Shown here one piece after another: positions 25,071 through 32,832 of a DNA stretch of 43,761 nt. The notes beneath the pieces were generated by a model, which made no database searches, was not told where the DNA came from, and worked only from the letters and a program-made list of their open reading frames with translations. Position 1 is the stretch's first letter, and each line of letters opens with the position of its first letter. Origin of the DNA: CALZFJ01 sp964459845 (GTDB lineage: Bacteria; Bacteroidota; Bacteroidia; Bacteroidales; Muribaculaceae); the NCBI GenBank assembly GCA_964459845.1, contig CAYWOC010000020.1:1-43761 (forward strand), given 5' to 3'. The translations under genes were made by a program, and so were the position numbers.

Positions 25071-25615
25071 AATTCATTTTTCTCGCCATCACACTGCGAA
25101 ATGATTTTCCTCCGCACACATTCTATGCTTGGCGGGAGTCCTTGCGGCAAAAGACTTAGGCGATAGAGCAGCTCTGCCAAAAGTTCGGGAAACATTTTGC
25201 ATATACGCGCAGCAGCCTTTATCATCGCCGCACGGCTACTGTCGCTATGCTTTGAGCTAAGGAAACCATTCATGCAGTAATCAAGATAGTCGGTACGCGG
25301 ATTTTCCATCTCGGGGATATTAAGGAGTATTGTTATAATCAAGCCGCGACGCACAGCAATGTCGTCCTTCATAGCGAAATCCATCAGCATATCACGATAT
25401 TCAGGCATATATGTCACATTATCGGATTCTGCCAAGTGAGAAAGAATCCAAGCTCCATTCATTGCCACTCTCCTATGGCTTGTGCCGCACACCAGCGCAC
25501 AAAGCTCGCCTATGCCCGCTTCGTCGTTATGCAAACTCTGGGCATAGCGCAAGACTTCGCTTTTGGAAATGCGTCCCGAAAGCCTCTCAATCCATTCTGA
25601 ATCTTCACGGCTCAT
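25067..25615 (-). CDS. HEAT-repeat-like cytosolic protein
   Basis: A 182-residue, mostly helical protein without signal or membrane segment. Segments such as HRRVAMNGAWILSHLAESD, and later VRRGLIITILLNIPE, have the paired-helix pattern of HEAT repeats, about three to four in all. I do not recognise a closer family. It overlaps both neighbours by 4 bases (SDR stop, esterase start), so it belongs to the operon and is probably made with the enzymes. A scaffold or regulatory role is possible but not shown. Confidence 0.75.
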   Translation of the reverse strand: MSREDSEWIERLSGRISKSEVLRYAQSLHNDEAGIGELCALVCGTSHRRVAMNGAWILSHLAESDNVTYMPEYRDMLMDFAMKDDIAVRRGLIITILLNIPEMENPRTDYLDYCMNGFLSSKHSDSSRAAMIKAAARICKMFPELLAELLYRLSLLPQGLPPSIECVRRKIISQCDGEKNEF

Positions 25616-26469
25616 GGCAGCAAGTTTAGCAGTTTCCGTGTTGCAGCCACAAAATCATGCCTAAGTGCGGCATCCGATTTGCGCAAATCAGTCGCCATGG
25701 GGTGCGGCGTGTGCCTGTGCTTGAATATCTGCCCTGTCACGCCGCCCGACAGCGCACTGAGTGCCGACGATGCCCCTTGTGCCGGAGTGCTTATAAACGG
25801 GCGGAAAAACACATTGGCAAGCGGGTCATACCACCGCTGCATTGTTATCATCGACGTGTTCACAACACCGGGGTCGGCACAGTTCACGCGTATGCCACGC
25901 CGAGCGACATCGCTGCGCTGCGACAAATACAGCGCATAGTGCGTGAGTGCCAATTTCGAGCGTCCGTATGTGCCGAGTTGCGCAAATTTGCATGTTGGCT
26001 CATTGAGGATAGGCTCTCTCAGCGAATGTATCTTGCGTGTTATAGATGTCGTGAACGTGACGCTGCCACAGTCTGCCACAATGGGCAGCAGCAGCTCTGT
26101 GAGCAGCACCGTGCCGAGGTAGTTCACTGCCAGAGTCTGCTCAAAGCCGTCGGCAGTCACGCTTCGGTATCGGCACATAACGCCAGCATTATTTATAAGG
26201 GCCGCCACCTGCCGATTGAGCGACTTCACATAATCGGCAAATGAGTATATGCCGGCAATGGAATCAAGCATCAGCTCTCCTGTCAAGATTTCGCCACTGC
26301 AGCCCGAAGCCTTCAGATCTTTTTTCAATACATCGGCTTTCCTCATATTGCGGCAAGCGAGCATCACCGTCTTGCCTTGGGCGACAAGCTCACTCGCTAT
26401 CTCTGTGCCAATTGAGCCTGTAGCTCCAGTAACAATATACATCATCGCTGAATCAGTGTTTTGTGGCAT
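25612..26469 (-). CDS. Short-chain dehydrogenase/reductase (retinol-dehydrogenase-like)
   Basis: A 285-residue SDR. The cofactor loop TGATGSIG is at 14-21, NNAG at 93-96, catalytic Ser near 142, and Tyr168/Lys172 in YGRSK. An arginine after the first strand (ACRNMRKA) suggests NADP(H). The extended C-terminal part (AQGASSALSAL, then GQIFKHRHTPHP) is like retinol dehydrogenase or protochlorophyllide-reductase type SDRs that take large hydrophobic substrates. Its start overlaps the previous gene by 17 bases; ATG at 26445 would remove that overlap. Role in hydroxysteroid oxidoreduction is inferred from context. Confidence 0.87.
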   Translation of the reverse strand: MPQNTDSAMMYIVTGATGSIGTEIASELVAQGKTVMLACRNMRKADVLKKDLKASGCSGEILTGELMLDSIAGIYSFADYVKSLNRQVAALINNAGVMCRYRSVTADGFEQTLAVNYLGTVLLTELLLPIVADCGSVTFTTSITRKIHSLREPILNEPTCKFAQLGTYGRSKLALTHYALYLSQRSDVARRGIRVNCADPGVVNTSMITMQRWYDPLANVFFRPFISTPAQGASSALSALSGGVTGQIFKHRHTPHPMATDLRKSDAALRHDFVAATRKLLNLLP

Positions 26470-27277
26470 ATCGTGAAAGTATTTGGTGTTTTACTGCATT
26501 TGCTATCGGCGACAGCAACACCGACACAAATACAATTGACATACGATTAAGCAACCCATTGACATATTGCTTGCGGCGGTTGAAGATGCGGCGGAGCGCA
26601 CGGCGGACAAATTTCTGTGGGGTGACAAGCACACCGATGTTCACAGCAAACTTGCGTAAATTGGCCGGCAATCCGAACAATTCGGTGGCAATGCCTCCAG
26701 GACATGCCACAGTCACCGATATCCCATCATCCTTAAGCTCATAATACATAGCTCGCGAAAGCACACGGATATAGGCTTTTGTGGCAGAATATGCAGCAAT
26801 TCCCGGACATGGCATCCAGCACGACATCGACGACATATTGAATATGTAGCCGTGGCATCTGCGCTGCTTCATGTCGATGGCAAACGCACGGCTCAACTGC
26901 GTCACTGCCCGCATGTGCAAGTCTATATACAGATTGAGGCGGCTCGCCGAAGTATCGGTGATAGCATTGAAATTGAATATTCCGGCATTGTTGATGAGTA
27001 TATCCACAGCTATGTTATTGCCGTGGCAGAAGTCGAGCAGATATTCAGCGGCATCAGCATCGGCAAGATTTTTATATACCGCCCAAAATTTTAATGCCGG
27101 ATACATGGAGCGCAATTCAGAAATGGCACTGTCGAGCTGCTCCTGCTGGTTGCTCACAAGCATGACATTTATGCCAAGCGCAGCTAGAGCTCTCGAAAAC
27201 TCCAGCCCGATGCCCGATGAAGCCCCTGTCACCAATGCTGTGGTACCCACCGGAATTTCTTTATTGAATATGCTCAT
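26453..27277 (-). CDS. Short-chain dehydrogenase/reductase (candidate hydroxysteroid dehydrogenase)
   Basis: A 274-residue classical SDR: TGASSGIG at 17-24, NNAG at 96-99, catalytic Ser149/150, Tyr163 and Lys167 (YSATK). Near the end is a hydrophobic stretch (MSIVFVSVLLSPIANAV, about 245-261) that may attach it to membrane, as in 17-beta-HSD12/3-ketoacyl reductase-like enzymes. It overlaps the OYE gene by 17 bases. With a 5-alpha-reductase and an OYE-type ene-reductase in the same operon, a 3-hydroxysteroid dehydrogenase is the best guess; stereochemistry cannot be read. Confidence 0.88.
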   Translation of the reverse strand: MSIFNKEIPVGTTALVTGASSGIGLEFSRALAALGINVMLVSNQQEQLDSAISELRSMYPALKFWAVYKNLADADAAEYLLDFCHGNNIAVDILINNAGIFNFNAITDTSASRLNLYIDLHMRAVTQLSRAFAIDMKQRRCHGYIFNMSSMSCWMPCPGIAAYSATKAYIRVLSRAMYYELKDDGISVTVACPGGIATELFGLPANLRKFAVNIGVLVTPQKFVRRALRRIFNRRKQYVNGLLNRMSIVFVSVLLSPIANAVKHQILSRYATKH

Positions 27278-28505
27278 TTTGCGTCTTTATTCTTTCTATC
27301 TCCCGCAACATTCCTGCCGGCAAATTCTTGCAATGCTTGTGGCACGCCATCTCAAGGGTGTACATACGTGCGATACAGTAGTTCACATGCTCGCAAGGAC
27401 AACGCTCCTCGCCGTCGCGCATACGATTCACGAAATCAGGCTCACGGATAAGAGCGCGAGCCATCTGCACACATTCAAATCCGCTGTTCAGCACCTTCTC
27501 GATGCCTTCTCTCGACACGCATCCGCCCACATAAATAAGCGGCAGCTTCACATTCTTGCGAATTTCGAGCGCATCGTCGAGGAAATAGAGGTCGCGATAA
27601 GGCTCGGTCTTAATCATCCATTTGCCCACGGCGCGCACGCCCCACTTCAGCCACCAGCAGTTCATATATCCGGTCATCGTGTGGATTGGCATCGCACCGC
27701 GCATCACATACATTGGAGCTTTGCTCACGAATCCTCCGCTCAGCACAAGCGCGTCCATGCCGAGGTGTTCAAGCTCCTCAGCAATCTTGATACCCTCTTC
27801 AAGTCCATTGCCACCCTTGAATCCATCGCGCATATTAGTCTTCGCCACAACGGCAATCTTTCCGTCGGCGGCACGGGTCACCTCCTCCATACACAGCCGC
27901 ATAAAGTTCATGCGACTGTCGAGGTCGCCGCCAAATTCATCCCTGCGGTGATTGGTGTAAGGCGACAGGAATTGGCTTATCAGATAGCCGTGTCCGGCAT
28001 GAATCTCAACACAGTCGAATCCGGCATCCATAGCCATGCGCACAGCATTGCCGAAGTCGGCAGCCACCTGCTTGATTTCATCTTTCGACATCCCATGCAC
28101 GAATGTGGGCGAATAAAGATTAAATCCGCTCGAAGCCGATATAGGTGTGCGCCCAGCCGTACTCGGATGCGACATGTTGCCGCAGTGTCCAAGCTGTATC
28201 GACGCTTTCGCGCCCTCGGCATGTATCGCATCGGTGAGATCGCGCAGCTCGCCGATAATGTCGGGGCGCATCCACAACTGGTTGTCGAACGACAGCCCGC
28301 TGCGGTTCACCGAGGCGTATGCCACAGTAGTCATTCCTATTCCTCCTCGAGCCACCGAAGTGTGATAGTCGAAGAGCATCTTCGACGGACGATGGTCGGG
28401 ACACATATTCTCAAAAGCCGCCGAGCGCACTGTTCGGTTGCGCAGCGTGACAGGTCCTATATGCGCCGGCGTGAATATTATTGAAGGATTTTCAGCATTG
28501 TTCAT
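27261..28505 (-). CDS. OYE-family NADH:flavin oxidoreductase (candidate steroid 4-ene reductase)
   Basis: A 414-residue FMN-binding TIM-barrel ene-reductase. The flavin-site QLGHCG is at 104-109, the active-site motif EIHAGHGYLI at 167-176 (His169, His172), then FLSPYTNHRRDEFGG. The C-terminus holds Cys369, 371, 377, 388 and 392 (CPCEHVNYC), a variant of the iron-sulfur cysteines of 2-enoate/BaiCD-type enzymes. The second NAD-binding domain of those longer enzymes is absent. Gut steroid 5-beta-reductases (5BR) and BaiCD belong to this superfamily, so reduction of a 3-oxo-4-ene bile acid or steroid is likely. It starts 5 bases after the 5AR-type gene. Confidence 0.88.
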   Translation of the reverse strand: MNNAENPSIIFTPAHIGPVTLRNRTVRSAAFENMCPDHRPSKMLFDYHTSVARGGIGMTTVAYASVNRSGLSFDNQLWMRPDIIGELRDLTDAIHAEGAKASIQLGHCGNMSHPSTAGRTPISASSGFNLYSPTFVHGMSKDEIKQVAADFGNAVRMAMDAGFDCVEIHAGHGYLISQFLSPYTNHRRDEFGGDLDSRMNFMRLCMEEVTRAADGKIAVVAKTNMRDGFKGGNGLEEGIKIAEELEHLGMDALVLSGGFVSKAPMYVMRGAMPIHTMTGYMNCWWLKWGVRAVGKWMIKTEPYRDLYFLDDALEIRKNVKLPLIYVGGCVSREGIEKVLNSGFECVQMARALIREPDFVNRMRDGEERCPCEHVNYCIARMYTLEMACHKHCKNLPAGMLREIERIKTQNEHIQ

Positions 28506-28510
28506 GACGC

Positions 28511-29299
28511 TTAGTATATAAATGGAAGTATTCGCTTTAATTTCAGTCGGTCAAATTCCTCGCCAAACTCGGCAGAATAGCGGTGATGTATCTTGTTGGC
28601 GCGGGGTGCCAGATTAGCAAAAGTCCACACGGCAAACACGGCTCCGGCAGCCGACCAAGTGAGGACAGCAAACCCCACCCATTCGAGGAACTCCCCGAAA
28701 TAATTGGCCGACGATACATATTTGAACATTCCGCCACGCGGGATATAGTGCCGAGTGTCGCCGGGCTTGCGCAGATGGCGGATTATATTGTCGCTATTGA
28801 GATTTATCGCTATTCCGCTGAAGAATATCACCGTGCCAACAATGAACTGCGGCGAATAGAGCCAGTCGGCATCGTACTCGCCGGCCGGCGACACATAGAA
28901 TATCCATCCGCCTTGCATCAGCGCATTCAAGACATTGAATATCACCCCCATCAATATAATGCTAAGCGGCATCTTGTTGCGTCCCTTTATGAGCAGCGGA
29001 AATATGAATGACCGCTGGAAATAATGCAACTGGAACAGCAGGAAAAGCGTGAGCGGAACTGTTTCAAACCGCCTGTCGGACATCCACCACAGCGCACACA
29101 TGGCAAAAAACACAGGCGACTCCATAAGCACCCACCCAAGACGGTTGTCGATGGCAGGTCCCCATTTGCGCGTGTACATCATTCCGTAGCCAGCCTCAAC
29201 GAATTGAAGTGCCACGAATACGACAACTGCAAGTATCGCCATAATGGCGAGCAGTGTGTTGAAATTGGATATTTCAAATAGATTTTCCATGTGTTGCAT
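28511..29299 (-). CDS. Steroid 5-alpha-reductase-type membrane enzyme
   Basis: A 262-residue protein with about six to seven membrane helices. GWVLMESPVF puts Glu60 where human SRD5A2 has its catalytic QE(L)P glutamate; HYFQRSFIFP (92-101), HLRKPGDTRHYIPRGGMF and NYFGEFLEWVG (199-209) are the signature of 3-oxo-5-alpha-steroid 4-dehydrogenases. These use NADPH to saturate the 4,5 double bond of 3-oxo-steroids. It heads the six-gene block, 27 bases behind lptC with no promoter visible between. ATG at 29299 or 29290 can start. The substrate (bile acid or steroid hormone) is inferred. Confidence 0.9.
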   Translation of the reverse strand: MQHMENLFEISNFNTLLAIMAILAVVVFVALQFVEAGYGMMYTRKWGPAIDNRLGWVLMESPVFFAMCALWWMSDRRFETVPLTLFLLFQLHYFQRSFIFPLLIKGRNKMPLSIILMGVIFNVLNALMQGGWIFYVSPAGEYDADWLYSPQFIVGTVIFFSGIAINLNSDNIIRHLRKPGDTRHYIPRGGMFKYVSSANYFGEFLEWVGFAVLTWSAAGAVFAVWTFANLAPRANKIHHRYSAEFGEEFDRLKLKRILPFIY

Positions 29300-29326
29300 A
29301 GCTTTTAGTTTTCTCTCAATAGCAGC

Positions 29327-29935
29327 CTACCGTGCCGCCGCGCGAGAGCCTTGCCGCGACTCGTCGAACGGGAATATTCCGCTCGGCTTGTTGAGCGTGT
29401 AGGTGGTCATCCGCTCATTCGACACAAAGCCATATCCTTCGAGTATGCGGTCGGCTTTCTCGATATGAATGAACGAATCGGAATACACCTTCTGCTCACG
29501 CTGCGACCAAAATAGCTGGTTGGTGAGGATAAGCTCCTTGTTCACATTCCATATACGCACGTTTCCATCGAGCCGCCATATCTTAGTGTCCTCAAAGTAC
29601 TTGGCAGAATCGCACTGTATCGAGGCGGCAGTCTTGAATTTCTTGTCAAACTGTTCGAGATAAAGCCCCTCGGGGAACAGCCAATAAGGACTTTTCGCCT
29701 CGCGATATATGTACCAAATCTTGGTCTTGATGCGATATTGGGTAATGCCCGAGTCGCTGATCAGAGTGGTGACATCGTGCGACACCACTGTTGGCACTTT
29801 CTCGGGATCGGTGGCTTTCTTCACCACGTCCTTAACCTCGTCGCGGCAGCCGATGAAAGCGACCGCCGCAATGAGCAGGAATAATATGTTTCGAGCCTTA
29901 TCCAATAGTGTCGTGCGTATGTGTGTGATTAACAA
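29327..29935 (-). CDS. lptC: LPS export periplasmic protein LptC
   Basis: A 202-residue lipoprotein-type LptC, the bitopic link of the Lpt bridge that carries lipopolysaccharide from the inner membrane to LptA. A hydrophobic leader ends in a lipobox (AFIGC, Cys30). The LptC beta-jellyroll follows, with YRIKTKIWYIY, LYLEQFD, CDSAKYFEDTKIWRLDGNVRI and YSDSFIH, typical of Bacteroidales LptC. A lipobox in LptC is usual for this group. It lies 13 bases after the outer-membrane barrel gene. The last residues are Arg/Ala-rich. Confidence 0.88.
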   Translation of the reverse strand: MLITHIRTTLLDKARNILFLLIAAVAFIGCRDEVKDVVKKATDPEKVPTVVSHDVTTLISDSGITQYRIKTKIWYIYREAKSPYWLFPEGLYLEQFDKKFKTAASIQCDSAKYFEDTKIWRLDGNVRIWNVNKELILTNQLFWSQREQKVYSDSFIHIEKADRILEGYGFVSNERMTTYTLNKPSGIFPFDESRQGSRAAAR

Positions 29936-29948
29936 TCAAAAGCATACA

Positions 29949-31184
29949 TTATCTCAGCTTGTTCTTCCAGAACCACATCTCATTGAAGTTCACGCCAATG
30001 GTGATGTTGAAATAGTTCTCCGAGATATAATTTACCGGGCTCGACTCGCGGTGGCGATATTCAAAGCCGAGGTTAATCATAGTTTTTGTGAAGTTGGAAG
30101 GCAAGCCGAAGCCCAGCGCGATGCCATATTCACGCACATTGTTGCCGCGAACGGTCATATAGTCTCGGGTGTAGTTGGCACCGATACGATAGTTGATGCG
30201 CTGAGCATAGTTTCCTCTAATCTTAGGCACATATTGCAGACCTAATGCGGCCTTATATCGGTCGTTGAACTTCGTCTCTTCAAACAGCTCTATGTCCTTG
30301 AATTTGGCTTTGCTCCAGTTCTGATAAGTGACATCGGCTTCCACCATAAGCATCTCATTATATGTATAGCTTAGACCTACCCCGACAGAGTGAGGCGAAG
30401 TGAAGTTGTCTCTCAGTTTAGAATAGCCCACAGTATCGGCTTTAGAGTCGGTGGTCATATAGTATGCGCCCCAAGTGTCGCCGTGGAACGATTTAGATGG
30501 CGTGTAGGTGACACCTATTGTGGCACGATGACGCTTATTGAACGTCTTCGAGTATTGCGCACCGAGCTGTATGCCCCAGTCGCGCACTTGGATTACACGC
30601 TCAAATAGCGTGGTATTGCCACCCGATGTATATACATAAGTGTCGTTCACCATATTGCCAAAATTATAAGAGGCATTGAATCCGAAAGAGAAACCGTCGA
30701 AAATCTGATAAGCCGCACCTATGTAGAGCTGATTGATGCCGCCCACGCCCTCACGAGCCTCCGAGCCATTCTTCAACGAGCTTCCGAATGAGTAGCCCAC
30801 CGACGAGTAAGGGATAAGACCCGCACTACCGCCGATGCGTTTCGAGATAGGGAACTGCATTGTTATGTAGTCGAGACCGCCGCCGAAGCTGTGCCCCCTT
30901 GTGTCGCCCTCTTTCGACCACAGGTTGGTGAGGTCAAGACCTATGTCCCAAAGGAACGTAAGCGAGTCGCACATGGCATAGGATGCCGGGTTCATCACAT
31001 TTATCTGCCGACCGTTGTTCATCGCATATCCTACTCCACCCATGGCACGCTGTGCGCCCGAAGCATTGTCGCTGAGCATACCATATCCATATTTAGAATA
31101 TGGGCTCATCTCGTTTTGAGCATCTGCCGCAAACGCTCCAGTCAGGATGATTGCAGCCAAAAGTATAAATCTATATTTTTTCAT
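29949..31184 (-). CDS. Outer-membrane beta-barrel protein (conserved coaX neighbour)
   Basis: A 411-residue exported protein: signal peptide cleaved near ADA-QNE, then MSPYSKYGYGML, a start found in a conserved Bacteroidales OMP with FadL/PorV-like character. The sequence alternates short amphipathic strands with Gly/Asn turns (GVGLSYTYNEMLMVEADVTY) and ends in a basic tip. Function is unknown. In Bacteroidales this gene regularly follows coaX and precedes lptC, which supports the identification; the TPR-protein gene I would expect before lptC is not here. It overlaps the coaX end by 14 bases. Confidence 0.82.
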   Translation of the reverse strand: MKKYRFILLAAIILTGAFAADAQNEMSPYSKYGYGMLSDNASGAQRAMGGVGYAMNNGRQINVMNPASYAMCDSLTFLWDIGLDLTNLWSKEGDTRGHSFGGGLDYITMQFPISKRIGGSAGLIPYSSVGYSFGSSLKNGSEAREGVGGINQLYIGAAYQIFDGFSFGFNASYNFGNMVNDTYVYTSGGNTTLFERVIQVRDWGIQLGAQYSKTFNKRHRATIGVTYTPSKSFHGDTWGAYYMTTDSKADTVGYSKLRDNFTSPHSVGVGLSYTYNEMLMVEADVTYQNWSKAKFKDIELFEETKFNDRYKAALGLQYVPKIRGNYAQRINYRIGANYTRDYMTVRGNNVREYGIALGFGLPSNFTKTMINLGFEYRHRESSPVNYISENYFNITIGVNFNEMWFWKNKLR

Positions 31185-31908
31185 TATATAATAATATTCT
31201 GTTTAAACCTTTCATCAACAAGTTGTCATCAATTATGTGCCGAGCCGAAATCAGCGGTGACAGCACTTTGCGGTCGCCCCCGGTGAGTATCACCATAAGC
31301 TCACCCCACATCTGCTCCTTCACGCAGCAGATGTAATGCTCTATCTCGCCCACAAGCCCCAATATCACCCCCGAGCGTATTGCGGTGGTAGTGTCGTGTC
31401 CTATAAGAGGCAGCTCACCCTCCTCGCCCACTATCGGCAGACGGCTTGTGAAGTGGTGCAATGCCTCAAATCTCATGCGCAGTCCCGGCGATATGTTGCC
31501 TCCGAGGTAATGGCAGCCAGCCGTCACAGTGTCGAGTGTCACGGCTGTGCCAGCATCTATTATCATGCAGTTCTGCCCCGCCGCCTCATATATTGCGCCA
31601 ACGGCTGCGGCAATGCGGTCATGCCCCAGTGTGGATGGCGTGGTATAGTCGATGACCATAGGCATAGGCGTGTCGCAGTCGAGTATCAACACTTTTTCGG
31701 CTACACGCTTCACTGCATCTTGCAGTGCTGTATCGCCAAAACGAACCGACGAATATATTGCACTGCGCACATTGTGAGATGCCGCTAAGGACTCAACATC
31801 GGCAGGCAGCAGCGTCTCATAGCGATGCGCAGCCACCAGCTTTTCTCCGTCGAAAAGCGCAACCTTTGCCGAGGAGTTGCCTTGGTCAATTGTGAGATTA
31901 ACTTCCAT
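31171..31908 (-). CDS. coaX: Type III pantothenate kinase
   Basis: A 245-residue CoaX, first step of coenzyme A synthesis. The ASKHA phosphate loop IDQGNSSAKVAL is at 7-18, DRIAAAVGA at about 97, IIDAGTAVTLD at about 117, GGNISPGLRMR at about 135. Length is that of the family. A -7 box TAATTTTG lies only 7 bases before the ATG (31916-31923), so the mRNA may be nearly leaderless. First gene of coaX-OMP-lptC. Confidence 0.95.
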   Translation of the reverse strand: MEVNLTIDQGNSSAKVALFDGEKLVAAHRYETLLPADVESLAASHNVRSAIYSSVRFGDTALQDAVKRVAEKVLILDCDTPMPMVIDYTTPSTLGHDRIAAAVGAIYEAAGQNCMIIDAGTAVTLDTVTAGCHYLGGNISPGLRMRFEALHHFTSRLPIVGEEGELPLIGHDTTTAIRSGVILGLVGEIEHYICCVKEQMWGELMVILTGGDRKVLSPLISARHIIDDNLLMKGLNRILLYNEKI

Positions 31909-31915
31909 TTCAGGG

Positions 31916-31923
31916 CAAAATTA
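31916..31923 (-). promoter_or_regulatory. -7 box directly before coaX
   Basis: TAATTTTG on the minus strand ends 7 bases upstream of the ATG. No TTTG is found at 19-20 bases, so confidence is limited. If used, the leader would be only a few bases. Confidence 0.4.
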
Positions 31924-31979
31924 CTAAATACTAATCAATTATAATAATGATTAAGCCTTTTTTAGTGTCGGCAATCTAT

Positions 31980-32351
31980 TTATTGGCGTTTTTTGCCTTT
32001 CTTTTCGAGATAATCAATCATGAATGCGGCATAGGCTTGCAATGCAGCTCCGGCTGTCAGGAAGCCAAGCCAGTCGGTGGCACCGGCACCTGTATAGAAC
32101 AGGAAGAATGCCGACACGCAATAGCACATTGCCGACACATTCTCCATGCGATGAAGCCGCTTGATGCGCATAGGCAGGTCGCCGCCATGCTTGGTGATGA
32201 TGCGCACTATGAACGACAGTGCGGCTCCTGCGGCAAACACATATCGCGAGCCGTCCCACTGAACATTAAGAATAGGCAGCGCAGCCGCCACAAGAATCAT
32301 GAGCATCGCCAGCGCGAGCAGCCATGATAATATTTTGTTTCGATTGTCCAT
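31980..32351 (-). CDS. Small four-helix membrane protein, unknown
   Basis: A 123-residue protein with four hydrophobic segments at about 8-25, 35-50, 70-87 and 93-113, separated by a basic loop (ITKHGGDLPMRIKRLHRMENV) and ending in KKGKKRQ. The pattern is that of a conserved hypothetical Bacteroidales membrane protein; I know no function. It follows divIC and precedes coaX on the same strand with 71 bases to the coaX start. Confidence 0.75.
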   Translation of the reverse strand: MDNRNKILSWLLALAMLMILVAAALPILNVQWDGSRYVFAAGAALSFIVRIITKHGGDLPMRIKRLHRMENVSAMCYCVSAFFLFYTGAGATDWLGFLTAGAALQAYAAFMIDYLEKKGKKRQ

Positions 32352-32415
32352 ATATTTCTTTTTTTAATACTACGTTCTTTCTTTAAGCATGTCTTTTCTA
32401 TTGATTTGCACCGAT

Positions 32416-32748
32416 TTATCTTATATCGGTGACATACACATCCTCATTGCTCCGCTTCATGCCATATTGCTCGCGGGCTATTTTCTCAAGACTTTCGGGG
32501 TCGGTGTCGAGGGCTTTAGCTTTGCGCTCATAATAGGCAGTGGAGTCGAGGTTGGTTCTTATCTCCGCCTTAAGCTCATCGATTTGCTCTTGGTTCTCAG
32601 TCTTGTTGAGATAGCTGTTGTCGCTATAGAAAAGCAGGAAAATACAGACTGGTATGATTAAAGTGAGCGGACTTTTAATCAATATCTTCCATTTTGAAGT
32701 CTTCTTCGGTTCAGCGGCTTCTGTGCCAATGTCCTTTTTATCTTCCAT
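32416..32748 (-). CDS. FtsB/DivIC-type cell division protein
   Basis: A 110-residue bitopic protein: a charged cytosolic head (1-20), one membrane helix (about 27-43), and a periplasmic coiled coil (NKTENQEQIDELKAEIRTN), then the DivIC/FtsB end with PESLEKIAREQYGMKRSNEDVYV. These proteins bridge FtsL and FtsQ in the divisome. It lies between trmD and the small membrane protein. Confidence 0.85.
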   Translation of the reverse strand: MEDKKDIGTEAAEPKKTSKWKILIKSPLTLIIPVCIFLLFYSDNSYLNKTENQEQIDELKAEIRTNLDSTAYYERKAKALDTDPESLEKIAREQYGMKRSNEDVYVTDIR

Positions 32749-32832
32749 AATTGCAGTCTTCTTTTGTTGTGTATGGGTCGTGATACAACCCTATTGCGAA
32801 ACCACACTTTCCATCTCCAACTCTGGCATTAA

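Noticed and set aside
26871..28484. Long plus-strand frame (537 codons) opposite the OYE and SDR genes
   Set aside because: Strong enzyme motifs on the minus strand explain the open frame; the plus-strand product is His/Arg-rich without domains.
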